Both the position numbers and the translations under genes were made by a program. Source: Petrosia ficiformis (taxonomy: Eukaryota > Porifera > Demospongiae > Haplosclerida > Petrosiidae). From it: a stretch of 64,000 nucleotides of DNA. A model generated the notes under the pieces. The model was not told where the DNA came from. It searched no databases and was given only the letters and a program-made list of their open reading frames with translations. The stretch spans positions 5,201,926-5,265,925 of the forward strand of contig OX345651.1 of the NCBI GenBank assembly GCA_947044365.1. Reading direction: 5' to 3'. Positions 34,921 through 46,380 of the stretch are shown here, in pieces. The stretch's first letter is position 1. Each line of letters begins with the position of its first letter.

Positions 34921-36808
34921 ATGTACTCCCTAAGAAGTAGAGCAGCAACTCCTCAACAAAAAAGGATTGATTTCCCTGTGAGGAAACGGAGACAGGAACA
35001 AAAAGTAACAGAAGAAAACACGAGTCCATCTAAGAAAAGTATGTTGTTAATCAGTTAGTAAAAATATTAATTTATATATAATCATTTTTACAGCAGCAGA
35101 TAGTAAAGTTAGTGTCCATACCCCACCAAGAAAGTTATTAAGCACTACTCCACCCAAAAAAGAACCACTGATTGAAAGAAATTGTTTAGATAGTGAAGAA
35201 ATATTAGAAACATCAAAACCATCTTTCAAACAAGGTGTGTACATATTGTTATTAATATGAAAATTTATTTTATAATCTTTAGTTTCACAACTTCAAGAAT
35301 GTAAAGTTGCTCTATCAATACCAAACCACATGTGTAGAGAAAATGAAAAACATTTTCTGACTGAATTTTTATCGGAGCACATTAGAAGTCGTATCCCTGG
35401 ATCTCTGTATATATCGGGTCCTCCTGGAACAGGAAAGACGGCAACATTGACATACCTTCTATCACAATCTAAGGTATGTTATATATATTATATTTGATAT
35501 ATGTTACATGATTTATCCATATAGTTAACATCTACTGTTGACGTAGTCATGATTAATTGTATGAGTGTTAGTCAACCGCAACTAATTTTTAAAAAGATAT
35601 ATGATAAATTAATTGGAGGGGCATACTCACAAAATGTTGAGAGATCAATTATCAAGCGTGTTACAACAGCAAAGAGAATGATGTAAGTTTGATGTATACA
35701 ACATAATATTAACAATATATTTTGTTTTATTAATTAGTCTACTTGTTCTGGATGAAGTTGATCAATTGGATACTCGTACACAACATGTCCTTTATTCTAT
35801 ATTTGAATGGCCTTCCTTACATAACTCGCATCTCATTTTAATAAGTAAGTCTCTGTGTAAGGTGTGTGATATAGTATTAACCCTCACATGCATGTGTGTA
35901 AATAAGAAAACTAGTCACAATATCTGTGTACATAGTTACATGCAATCAATAGCAAAGGTCATTCACGTGTGTTTCAATTCTCAATGACAGGTATTGCTAA
36001 TGCACTTGATCTTACCGATAGGATGTTACCTCGTTTACAAGCTCATCCTCACAGTAAGTAGTACACTGTCATTTAATAATAGGAGTTAATGTGGTTCCTT
36101 TTAGCTTGTCCTGATTTATTACAATTCAACCCTTATACAAAAGATGACATCATTGCTATTATTGAGGATAGATTAGGTCAAACCCATTCATCATCTGTTA
36201 TTGACCCAATGGTCATTCAGTTCTGTGCTCGTAAAGTAGCTTCTGTTAATGGTGACGTGAGGAAAGCTCTGGATATTTGTAGAAGAGCTATAGAGTTAGT
36301 GGAAACGCAAGAGAAATTGAAGAAATTGAAGGGGCAAGATAGTGTATCTCCTAGAGTATCTCTTGTACATGTGTCACGTGTTATAGATGAAGTGTATAGA
36401 GGTGTGAGTTGTGACAATGGAAGTGATGCTGTACCTCTTCAACAGAAACTAGTAGCATGTGCTTTATTGTTATTAGTTAGAGGAAAAGTTAACAAAGAGG
36501 TCACTTTAGGAAAGGTTCGTAATATTATGCTAATATTCAAATTTATTTTACATATAAATACATGTATGTAGTTATACTCAGTATATACTAGTGTGTGTGG
36601 AAAACGACAGTTAAGATACGAGTCACAAAGTGAGTTTGTTAGTTTGATAAATATGCTGGAAACGAAAGGTGTTTTAAGAGTAAAGAAGAGTAAAGATATG
36701 ATGACTAGTAAAGTCAGTTTATTATTACAAGAATCAGAATTATCACATGCCTTACAAGATAAAACTCTTATCTCATCCGTTTTACAAACTGGATTATCTT
36801 CCCAATAG
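34921..36808 (+). CDS. CDC6: Cell division control protein 6 (replication licensing ATPase)
   Basis: AAA+ ATPase that loads MCM helicase onto origins together with ORC and CDT1. The N-terminal ~90 residues are basic with several SP/TP sites for CDK (TPQQKR, TSPSKK, TPPRK, TPPKK). The AAA+ core has Walker A GPPGTGKT, Walker B LLVLDEVDQLD, sensor 1 LISIANALDLTDRML, and sensor 2 NGDVRKALDICRRAIE. The C-terminal winged-helix region includes YESQSEFVSLINMLETKGVL. The absence of a BAH domain and the short N-terminus favour CDC6 over ORC1. Eight exons; the stop is TAG at 36806. Confidence 0.93.
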
Positions 36809-36877
36809 AATATATAATAGTAATTATATCAACAATAATAATATTTATTTATTGATATACAAATTGAGTTGTTTTTA

Positions 36878-37786
36878 TCATGTCACAATCTTGAGTGTGT
36901 CGGCATATTGAAAATCATTGCTGTGTTGATATGTATACATATCCAATGCTACTATACAACTTTCCCTTACCACCTCTGCATTGTCATGTGTGAATTGATG
37001 TAATATTTCCAAACATTTTGGAGTGGCTATAGATCCCAGAGCTTCGGCACATTCATGACGTACCATTGGACTTTCTGATAGGTCCTGTAATTTTTCAGCA
37101 AGATATTGTACAGATGAAGGGTCTTGCATTTGACCTAGTACATACGCTATTTCATGCTTAAATAGAACACTAGAATCAGATAGACCTTTAGCAAGAGCTT
37201 GGACTGCTTTTACTCCACCCATATTCCGGAGAGCAAAGAGTGCTCTATATCGATCAAATAAAGAAACAGATGGATTACACAGTTGCATGCTCCACTTGTC
37301 AATGTTTCCTTCATGTGTTGGTGGTGCTGGATCTATAGATGCATACGGATTATTATCAACAAAGGATTCATTTTCTTGTAACCACAATAACTTATCAATT
37401 GCTATTTGACACGTTTCTGCTACTTCATTAGAAATATCATAAACAAACTTTTGTAGAACTGGTAATATAATTGGGTCTCCTATCGCTCCTAGGGCTTCAC
37501 CAGCCTCATGACGAACCATTGATTCTTGACTAGTATCTGATAAAACTGTTTCAAGTACAGACAAAGCATATTTATCTTTTAATTGTCCCAAACAGTAAGC
37601 ACATTCATGTTTTAATAATGGTGATGTATTATTATCCAATAAACATCTACTAATTTCATTTATACCAGTTTTTCCCCCAATACCTCTCAATGTAAACAGA
37701 GCTCTGAATCTTTCAGCTAATGAACAGGTCTTGTCATTCAATATTTGTCCAATTTTCAACACATTCTCTTCACCACAGTTCTCCAT
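36878..37786 (-). CDS. DOHH: Deoxyhypusine hydroxylase
   Basis: Completes hypusine formation on translation factor eIF5A. A single exon of 302 codons, the usual length. The protein is a HEAT-repeat dyad with four His-Glu iron-ligand motifs, all intact: LKHECAYCLGQ and VRHEAGEALGA in the first half, FKHEIAYVLGQ and VRHECAEALGS in the second. The two halves are joined by an acidic linker (NNPYASIDPAPPTHEGNI). The lack of introns is unusual here, because most neighbours have four or more. Confidence 0.97.
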   Translation of the reverse strand: MENCGEENVLKIGQILNDKTCSLAERFRALFTLRGIGGKTGINEISRCLLDNNTSPLLKHECAYCLGQLKDKYALSVLETVLSDTSQESMVRHEAGEALGAIGDPIILPVLQKFVYDISNEVAETCQIAIDKLLWLQENESFVDNNPYASIDPAPPTHEGNIDKWSMQLCNPSVSLFDRYRALFALRNMGGVKAVQALAKGLSDSSVLFKHEIAYVLGQMQDPSSVQYLAEKLQDLSESPMVRHECAEALGSIATPKCLEILHQFTHDNAEVVRESCIVALDMYTYQHSNDFQYADTLKIVT

Positions 37787-37856
37787 TATTAATAGTGGGT
37801 GTGGTTATTAATTTATCAAAATAATAATTGATAGATGATTAATCATTATTATGTTC

Positions 37857-39836
37857 CTACAGTTCATCATGATGTAATAATGTGTAACGTGATTTAGCAG
37901 GTTGTAGTTTTTTGAATGTACTTTCTGGAGGTTGATTACTTCCAGCTGGTTTATCCTCAGGAGGTTGAACCTGTTTCTGAGTATCACGAGGATCGCGTGG
38001 TTGTTGATGCTTGTGTTCAGGCTAAAATAAATAATATTTATCATGTAACTTAGTATTGACTGCATATATTACCTCAGGAGCACCATGGAATTGACGATGT
38101 AGTTTACCAGAATGAAGATCATCTATAAATGCTTTTAGTTTTCCAGGAACACTATAATTATATTTTAATAAATTATATTTATTATGTACTATATAATCTT
38201 AACTTACTGAATGTCTTCAAAATTTGGGAGCACGTACATGTGTTTGAAACTATCAATAGCTAGTACTGGTAAATCCTAACGTGATAATTATAATAATATA
38301 ATTATTATTAATTATTATTAAACAACCTTTTTAGCCTTTCCAATATGACTCAATGGATGAGCAAATCTAAACCCATCAGCAGTTACAAAGTTAATACTAC
38401 CTGGTGATTAATATCATGACAATAAGTAAACATTTTAGAAGCAAATACCTTTCTCATGATTCAATTCCTCGTGTACTCTTTCTCTAAAAACTTGTTTAAT
38501 TTCAGTGTGTTCAGGATTATAAAATAAAATTAAAAATGGTAGACCTTCTTCAGTCATTTCCTATGTGTATATGAGATTAATCATTGTAATCATTAGTTAG
38601 ACTAGATGCATGCATACCTCTCCATTCTCAAATGTAATTTCTCTAACAAGAGGACGACATTTTTCTGAAAGCCATGTTTTCAACTTCTCTTGTGAAATAT
38701 TTCCTGTAAACTGTGCATCAGGTACCTGGAAATCATTATTAATAAACAGAACAAGATAATTATATTAGGAGCTTACCCCATTCTCTCTAAACGATATCAT
38801 AGGATTACGATCCCTGTAACATAATTCATAATTATTAATTATTTGCTAATTAAGGTTTCTTACTCATTTATAATAGCAAAAAAATGACAATCATCTTTTA
38901 GACTAACAGCAACCTATAAATAAATATATATATATATATATATTAATAATAACATATCATTTAATTAGTACCTTTTCAAACACACTATATTCTTCTGATG
39001 TGTTAGAATAAAACTGTCCAATAGCAGCTTTCATGTTGTTTTTGATCTAATAGGAAGTTATTTCAAATACATTATTACATTATTATATAAACACATACTT
39101 TATCAAAAATAAGTGCAAAGCTTGGTAATATTTCTACTGGATCTTTCAACTGATCACGTGCATACTGTACTAGAGAATCCACTGAACGCTAATAAAATAT
39201 AACATGTAATTGAAACCTAATAAATATATTTGATAATTTACTTTTCCTCTATACTCTTTTCTCATGACCTGTAAAATGTATATTAGTATTAACACTATAA
39301 CAATTATTAATTAATTACATACCTCTCCATTTCTAACTATTTTAATAGTTGGATATTTATTAATATGAAATATATTCTGACATAGAGTCTCTATAAAACA
39401 GGAAATGAGGACATATTCAATTGTGTATCATTATATATTTACTTTGTGCTTCACAATCAACTTTTCCAAAGATAGCTTTACCCTATAAAATGATTAATAA
39501 AATGTAACATTAACAATCTACTTACTGATTCTGTGTGTATTTGATTTGCTGCCTCATCAAATATTGGCTTTAAAGCGGAACTATATCGACACCAATCAGC
39601 ATAAAAATTAAGTACCACGATTTCTTTCTCTACTGCAGGAATGCATGTTTAATGTTAACACATAACTTATACACTCACATTTAAAAGTCTCTAGATTCCC
39701 CTGATCAATGACCACAGCTCCAGATCTAACTAATGGTACCATTACAATAGAGAACTGAATAATTATTATTTAATATCATCATTGTGATCTAAACTAGTAT
39801 TAAACTCACAACTAGAGTCAAGATTCTACCCTCCAT
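37857..39836 (-). CDS. ERP44: Endoplasmic reticulum resident protein 44
   Basis: PDI-family chaperone that retrieves Ero1 and unassembled secretory proteins from the early Golgi to the ER. About 13 exons, roughly 400 residues. A signal peptide region MEGRILTLVFSIVMVPLV starts the protein. The first thioredoxin domain holds NFYADWCRYSSALKPIFDEA, where the active site is C-x-x-S as in human ERp44 rather than C-x-x-C. Two further thioredoxin folds follow (to HVPGKLKAFIDDLHSGKL). The tail is His/Pro/Gln-rich and ends in HDEL, an ER retrieval signal, where the human protein has RDEL. Confidence 0.93.
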
Positions 39837-39928
39837 TATACGGAAATAATAGCTTTAGCTGCTTTGATACAAAGCCACACCCACTAATTAAAGTTTGATA
39901 ATCATAATTATAATGTGAATAAAATACA

Positions 39929-40525
39929 TCAATCATAAAATCTTTGAATCATGTAGACAACTGTTTCTTGCTTGTAACCAAACCTTTGATAGAATTCTGT
40001 TAAATGTGGTTTACAGTCCAACGATAGCTTGTAACAACCAACATATTCACCAATGGCTTTGAGTAATTCTAAAATAAGACAGCCTAAATGCTTGCCCCTG
40101 TAATCTTGATGTACAACGACATCTTCAATACGTCCTCTTAGAGCAGCCGAGTGAACAAACTTTCTCTCAACTATCAAAGAAGCTGTAGTAATAATGGTAT
40201 TAATGGTTGTATCTTCAATTACGATTACATAATGAATTCCTGGACATTGTTTCATAGAATCAAATTGAGCTTCATAGCGATCTTTATTCATCTCTCCAAC
40301 TCTTGTCAGTTGAGAAAGTAGGTCAATATATCCTTTGTCAAAATCTCCTCTTTCTAGGGGCCTAACAACAAGACCAGGTCCTGGATTCTTATGCGATATT
40401 CCATAATTTTTATAACATGGTAAACTGGATGGATCTACTGAATTCAATATTTCTTCATTAAACAGGACACAATCATTTTGAGTAGACCATAAGCTCAAAC
40501 TACATCCAACATTACTTCTCTCCAT
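39929..40525 (-). CDS. GNPNAT1: Glucosamine 6-phosphate N-acetyltransferase
   Basis: GNAT enzyme that acetylates glucosamine-6-phosphate with acetyl-CoA on the way to UDP-GlcNAc. A single exon of 198 codons, slightly longer than the vertebrate enzyme. Diagnostic blocks: GLVVRPLERGDFDKGYIDLL, HYVIVIEDTTINTIITTASL, RGRIEDVVVHQDYRGKHLGC (acetyl-CoA loop Q/R-x-x-G-x-G/L type) and CYKLSLDCKPHLTEFYQRFG. The C-terminus ends YMIQRFYD, as expected. A possible in-frame upstream exon at 40590-40683 may extend the N-terminus. Confidence 0.95.
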   Translation of the reverse strand: MERSNVGCSLSLWSTQNDCVLFNEEILNSVDPSSLPCYKNYGISHKNPGPGLVVRPLERGDFDKGYIDLLSQLTRVGEMNKDRYEAQFDSMKQCPGIHYVIVIEDTTINTIITTASLIVERKFVHSAALRGRIEDVVVHQDYRGKHLGCLILELLKAIGEYVGCYKLSLDCKPHLTEFYQRFGYKQETVVYMIQRFYD

Positions 40526-40589
40526 TTTAACTTAAAGTTAGAAGTCAACACACCCCTTATAGTGTGATACACACCTTATACATATATAC

Positions 40590-40683
40590 CTTCATCTGTG
40601 TGTTTATTGAAAAGAGAATGTAGATAATGTTGTACACAGAGTTGTGTACTGGAAGTATTTAGTTCCTCTTGAAGTGTGATCAC
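40590..40683 (-). other. Possible upstream coding exon in frame with GNPNAT1
   Basis: A 94-bp segment bounded by a plausible acceptor (TTTACAG-type, CTGTAAACAG) and donor (GAAG|GTATAT) reads VITLQEELNTSSTQLCVQHY then LHSLFNKHTDE. Splicing to an acceptor just before the GNPNAT1 ATG (TAACTTTAAG|TTAAAATGG) keeps the frame and gives HTDEVKMERSNV. The next exon upstream ends SSTTQE but is closed by a stop within 12 codons and has no Met, so the gene model is incomplete. It may be an alternative 5' end, a remnant or coincidence. The remaining 40684-40983 shows nothing else. Confidence 0.3.
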
Positions 40684-40983
40684 CTGTTTACAGATGAATG
40701 TAAAATTATTCATGAGCATATGTTATTTATTCATTGATCTCCTCTACTACCTCTTGTGTGGTAGATGAAAGTTCAAGATATATTTAGTATCATTCTATTA
40801 ATATTAATTACCATATATGGTAGAATTTTGATCTATACCAACATTTATAGCCTTGGTATTTGTGAAAATTCACTGGCAGTGAATTTGAATATTAAAAGCA
40901 ATACACACAAGCAAAAACTATTATTATACTCCTTTGCTGTAAACTGCAATTTGGTACTCCCAAATGTGTGATAAGCATATACA

Positions 40984-41869
40984 ATGAGTGTTATATCTCA
41001 GACACTGTACCCTCCACAAAGTATATTTACTGAAGTGCAAGCAATCCATGATACAGGAGTATACTACAATAGAGAATTAGATCAAACAGGAAATCTTCAT
41101 ACTGAAGTAAGCAAATGTATATTGCAGTTAGCTTGGGTGGGGCTGCTTCTGGAAACATTGTTCATTGATTATTAATTTATTTATTTTTTTTTTTTTCTCC
41201 CCGCAGTTGACTGTAGAAGAAGAACCTCTTAGCTTGGCCACATTACTAGAGATCCCTTCGGATGGGCTAGTAAAGATGAGTGATTCTGCATTGTTAGAAA
41301 CAGTGTGCCCTCCTCCAATAGGTGCAGAGGAAGTACATCATACCTATTACTCATCACCCTCTCATTCATCGTCCTCTTGCCCACACTCACCCTCTCTTCT
41401 TAATGATCATGATCCTTACTCCAGTGGTGGAAGTCTTTCATCATTGGCTAATATAGTTCGTTTAGCCAATGATATTCAGGAGGTCACTCAACCGTTTACT
41501 TCACCTGCTCCACCTGATCAACTCTCCTCTGTGACCTCTTATTTTATGGACTCATCTGATCCAAAACCTATAAAACGAAGATCTAAAGAAGGAAAGAAAC
41601 TTCATCAATGCCCTCATCAAGGCTGTGAAAAACTCTACAGCAAGAGTTCCCATCTCAAAGCCCACTTGAGATCTCATACCGGAGAGAAACCTTACAAGTG
41701 TGATTGGGATGGATGTAAATGGAGATTTGCACGATCTGATGAACTCACTCGTCATTATCGGAAACACACAGGTATTAAGCCATTTTGTTGTAAAGTGTGT
41801 GAACGTACATTTGCCCGTTCTGATCACCTGACACTTCATATGAAGAGACACTCCTCCGATAAGCCATAA
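40984..41869 (+). CDS. Kruppel-like transcription factor (KLF)
   Basis: Two exons (40984-41106 and about 41207-41869), about 260 residues. Three C2H2 zinc fingers end the protein: [40 protein letters not shown] and [18 protein letters not shown]. They are joined by TGEKP/TGIKP linkers, the exact KLF/Sp arrangement, and bind CACCC/GC boxes. The stop comes six residues after the last His. The N-terminal part is Ser/Pro-rich with an acidic stretch ([16 protein letters not shown]) that may activate. The lack of a BTD (Buttonhead) box separates it from Sp factors. The paralogue group cannot be assigned from this view. Confidence 0.93.
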
Positions 41870-42113
41870 CTCTGTATAATAATTATATGTATATATATAT
41901 ATATTATATGTTCTCAGAACATGTTGTTATAAAAGACCATTATAACATACAATGTTATATTGTATTATAAAGTATTCATGATGTTCTGTTTGTTATTTTA
42001 ATAGCAGTTATAATACACACACACACACACACACACATGCAGTGTTTTGTTTATAAATAATGTAAATTTCACAACAAAAAAGGAACAAAACTATATATAG
42101 TATGACTAGAATG

Positions 42114-45100
42114 CTAATCTTCATCGCTATCACTTGAAGACATTATATCAGGATGAGGTATGAAGTCATCTTCCTCTATATCACTAATAAACTGATCCAT
42201 TGGTAGACCTTCTGACCTTCCTCTTTCATTCATAACTACACTACCTCCCACAATTCCTCCAGCAGAGTGAGAATAGTCCAGTGCCCATGCTAAATGTAAA
42301 ACAGAATCATGAGGTCGACCTAGTTTCACTAACACCTATATGTTGTCATGGTGACATGAGAAACAACAATGTAACTTAATACAAGATGAAATAGTTAATT
42401 AATTATTCATTAATAATGAAAATATTTAATAGTAATAATTATATTCATAACTATCTTACACGACTCATGGTTTTGTAAAATAGAGGTTCTTTTGGTAATG
42501 ACAATGTTAGTTCCTCTAACTGAGCAAGTGACTCCTGTATAATTACAATTTAATTAAGCAAGTTATTATAAGTTATTTCTCACATCATATTTTCCCATTG
42601 ATTCTTGAATTAATGCTCTGTGGAATTTTGGTAGATTATTGGATGTATTTAAACTGACAGCATGATTAACAGTAGATAATGCATCTTTTAGTTTCCCTTG
42701 CTGTTGTAATATCAATGCTAGCTGTGTATATCCTACTGAACTACTACAATTAATAGATAATGCTCTCTTTGAACATATTTCTGCCATTTTCCACTTTTCT
42801 TGTTGGTAATATAAATGAGCCATACCATACCTAAATCAAAAGAAACTAGTATACAAATTGAGTGTGTATGTATGTACATGTATGTACATGTGTATATATG
42901 CATATGTGTACATCATATACATGTGTTAGTGTATATGTACATGTACATGTATGTGAGTGTATATGTACATGTACATGTATGTGAGTGTATATGTACATGT
43001 ACATATACATGTATGTGAGTATATGTATTCATGTATGTGAGTGTATGTGTACGTGCACATATACATGTGTGAGTGTATATGTACATGTACATGTATGTGA
43101 ATGTATGTGTACATGTACATGTATGTGAATGTATATGTACATGTACATATATGTGAATGTATGTGTACATGTACATGTATGTGAGTGTATGTGTACATGT
43201 ACATATATGTTAATGTATGTGTACATGTACATATATGTGAATGTATGTGTACATGTACATGTATGTGAGTGTATATACCAAGCATTAAAATGTCGAGGAT
43301 CAATACTAGTAGCAGATTGAAATCCTAAAAGTGCCTTGTCATAATTTTTAATTAAAGTGTTTTCTAATCCAAGAAGCGTTTGTGCATATACATAATCAGG
43401 AGAGATTTGAACTGCCCTCTCAAGATACTTGATAGCAGCATCATGTTCTTTGTAGAGATTCATTAATGAGGACATAGCACATAGACCCTGCAATAAACAA
43501 TATTAATTATCATAATTAGATTATAATAATACCTCTGGTCTCATTTTGTCAGATGATTGTAAATCTTCTACTAAAGATGTCAGGTCATTTTCTCTTTGTA
43601 AATGCCATAATGCTGATGCATATTGATCCATACCTTCTTGTCGATGAGGATCAATAGAATGTACACGTTCATAATACTTGGCAGCCTAAAGATTGACAAC
43701 TAATTAATTTCATAACATTTAATATTATAATCACCTCTTTGAATTTCTCTCCACTCATCATAGCTTGTCCTAATTGCGTAAGGACCCAAAGAGAGTTCCT
43801 ATGTTTAGAAGGTAGATTGTGGAAATGCTTAACTGATTCCTTCAACTCATAATTCTGAAGGCATTGATATGATAAACCAAACATTTGTAGTAGCTTCATT
43901 ACTACACCTGAAAAATATATTGATCACATGAGGATCACATGATACCTATAAGACATACTAATAGCTAATAATGTATTCTTATCATTAATGGGGTGTTGGT
44001 TGATTTGTGTGGATGATTCCATTTTCTCTTCAATAAATTTCATATCCTCTTCCTTCTGACGAGGATCTTCATTCTCATGAAGTTGAGAAAGTGAAAGAGG
44101 GTGTGGTTTTTGAGGTGATGTTAAATTCTTCATAAAAGTGACTCGTTGCTACGTAGGAAATTATCAATTGAGAATAATTAATAAATATTATCACACCTTT
44201 TTACTTGTTGTTTTAGGAATATGTGATTTACCAGTCGCCATTTTTAATTGTGATTTGGAACGTGAAGCCTATTATTGTTATTATTATTATTATTATTATT
44301 AATTAATTAATACTCACAGTGAGTGCTGAAGGAATCACTTCAGTTCTGTGACGAGATATTGATAAACTACTTGGAGATTTACCAATCCCACTCCCTCCTA
44401 TTCTAGCACTTCGTCTCAAATGCATAGAACGAGGAGGAGGATGAGGAATGGAGGAGAGATGAGACATATCCTGTAAAAACAATTTAATTAGACAAAATGA
44501 AGTTAATTAATTTTTGCATACTGGAGAAGAGGGTGAGTCATGTGACTGCATAGTGGGTGTGCTCAGTAGATTATTAGGTGTACAAAGATGCATATCTGTG
44601 GTATCACCAACATCCATGCTCTAAGAAATAATTAATTTTAAACTATGTCAATAATAACGTAATTAAACCTGTTGATATGAGTGTAGTTCCTCAGGATCAG
44701 ATGGGCGTGTCTCAGGAGTAAATGTTGCATGAAGAGAATGACGAGCTATTGATGGCTACAGAATTACATTTCCACAATTTATATAATTAGATGTCAATTT
44801 AGCTTACAATATTAGTAGTTCTTTGTTTAATAGAACGTGGTGCATGACAAGTGAAGTTCTCATTATTAGACAGTTGGGGTGAAGTGGGTGTGGCCATAAA
44901 GTTGAGAGTTTGTTGAGGGGTTTCAAGTGGATCATTATTACTACTAGAAAAAGGAGGTAACAATGGAGACATGTTTCGTACTGAATGATCAGAATCAAAA
45001 CATAATGATGGTATTTTCATTGATGGATCAGCTCCCATCCCTCCAATTAGTAACATTCTAGGTGAGGAAGGGGTGGATGAATCCACTGCAGCACCAATAG

Positions 45101-46041
45101 AAGGGGCTCCAAACAGATCTGGAGTTATGTAATCTCCACTTGTGTGATCAGAAGGTGTAATTATAGACTGACAAACTGGAAAATATTATAATATTACGAC
45201 AAAATAATTAAACTTAATTACCATTTATCTTCATTGATTTAGGGACATCATGTTTGGCATTATCCTTCCATTGTTGCTCACATAAGAACGATGGGATTTC
45301 AGTAACATTAAAATATTTGCAAGGATTAGCTTCCACACCTAATTGACAAAGACACTCAAAAGCTGACCAGAGAAATGGATTTTGTTTTAAGGCAAACTTG
45401 TAACAACAGCTGGCCTCATTATTTAAATGTAGTTTTCTGTATATAAACAATATTACACACACATAATTATTATATGATAGTATATTGACTTACCTATTTA
45501 GTTCTCCCAGTAGATATAAAGCAACGCCAGCATCTTTCCCAAATCTTTTAATAATATCTTCATAATTAGTTTCACCTCTCACACATAGCAATCCTTGTAA
45601 ATGTGTTAACCCCTCTCGATATCTAACAGAAAGGTAGGAACATGTCTTCAACATTTGAAAAGAGATCTTCACTTACTCTTTCAAGTCAAGACAACATCTT
45701 GCATACAATAATTGACACTGTGGACTCATCCTATGACCTATTAGTAAATGACGAGCTTGTTGAATACGTCCTGATCTATAATAACATGTTGCTAACAGAA
45801 ATGCCGTATGGACTGATTTAACTGGATAAATGAATAATCATAAATTAATTATAAAATATACATGTATAATTACGTACCTTCATCATGTAGTCTTTCCGCC
45901 AGAAAAACAGCATCAAATAATAGATAATTACACAGTGCATAATTTATAGCTGACTAATGGAAATATTCATAAGTAAATCATATAACACAATGTATATATA
46001 CTCACATCCAATACTTCCAACACCAATGTATTTTCAGTCAT
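42114..46041 (-). CDS. CDC27: Anaphase-promoting complex subunit 3 (CDC27)
   Basis: TPR scaffold subunit of the APC/C ubiquitin ligase that binds co-activators. About 16 exons, near 760 residues. The N-terminal TPR block begins MTENTLVLEVLDSAINYALC and includes GKDAGVALYLLGELNRKLHL and NPFLWSAFECLCQLG. A long low-complexity Ser/Pro region follows (SSTPSSPRMLLIGGMGADPS), as in other CDC27 proteins. The C-terminal TPRs read YVYAQTLLGLENTLIKNYDK, HFNAWYGMAHLYYQQEKWKM and AISINCSSSVGYTQLALILQ-like repeats. The acidic C-terminus ends SDSDED. One intron holds a minisatellite. Confidence 0.95.
42860..43277. repeat. Minisatellite in a CDC27 intron, ATGTACATGTACATGTATGTGAGTGT units
   Basis: About fourteen ~28-30 bp units built from TGTACATGTACATGTATGTG and AGTGTATA. 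It fills the intron between the exon containing the DPRHFNAWY sequence and the next exon (MAHLYYQQE). Open frames on both strands here are repeat artefacts. Confidence 0.9.
43921..43942. repeat. ATCACATGA direct pair in a CDC27 intron
   Basis: GATCACATGAGGATCACATGAT in a short CDC27 intron: two direct half-sites of the dispersed palindrome family. Confidence 0.45.
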
Positions 46042-46065
46042 GTTAAAATAATTAATTTCAAATGT

Positions 46066-46099
46066 CTGCGCATGCGTAAACTTCAAATGTTTTTGGCGC
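46066..46099. promoter_or_regulatory. NRF1-like site and E2F site upstream of CDC27
   Basis: CTGCGCATGCGTAA (46066-46079) is an NRF1-type site 25 bp upstream of the CDC27 ATG. TTTGGCGC (46092-46099) is a perfect E2F consensus. The order NRF1/E2F close to the ATG repeats the arrangement seen at CDC6. Confidence 0.6.
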
Positions 46100-46380
46100 T
46101 AAATGGAACTCGAGAAAAGGGATTGTTTCCCTAGCAGAAGGTACATTATTTAGTTTGTAGCAACTTTTTAAAAGTAAAGGAAAGGCCTTAAAGATGATAA
46201 AGACTCATAATTACTATCCATACTCGTGTAGGTTTTGAATTAATTGTGATTTACATGTTTCCAGATGATGAAGAGCAAACTTTCAAGAACAGTTTTTAGG
46301 GAAAGGAATGGATGAGAACTGTTTTTATTCTATACATTCAGTCTCTAAAACACTTTCTTAAAGAAAGAAAGCTACTTTCA

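Noticed and set aside
42815..43320. Several overlapping open frames rich in YMYM or HIHVHVHIHSHT
   Set aside because: CDC27 intronic minisatellite, with the real exons of CDC27 on either side.
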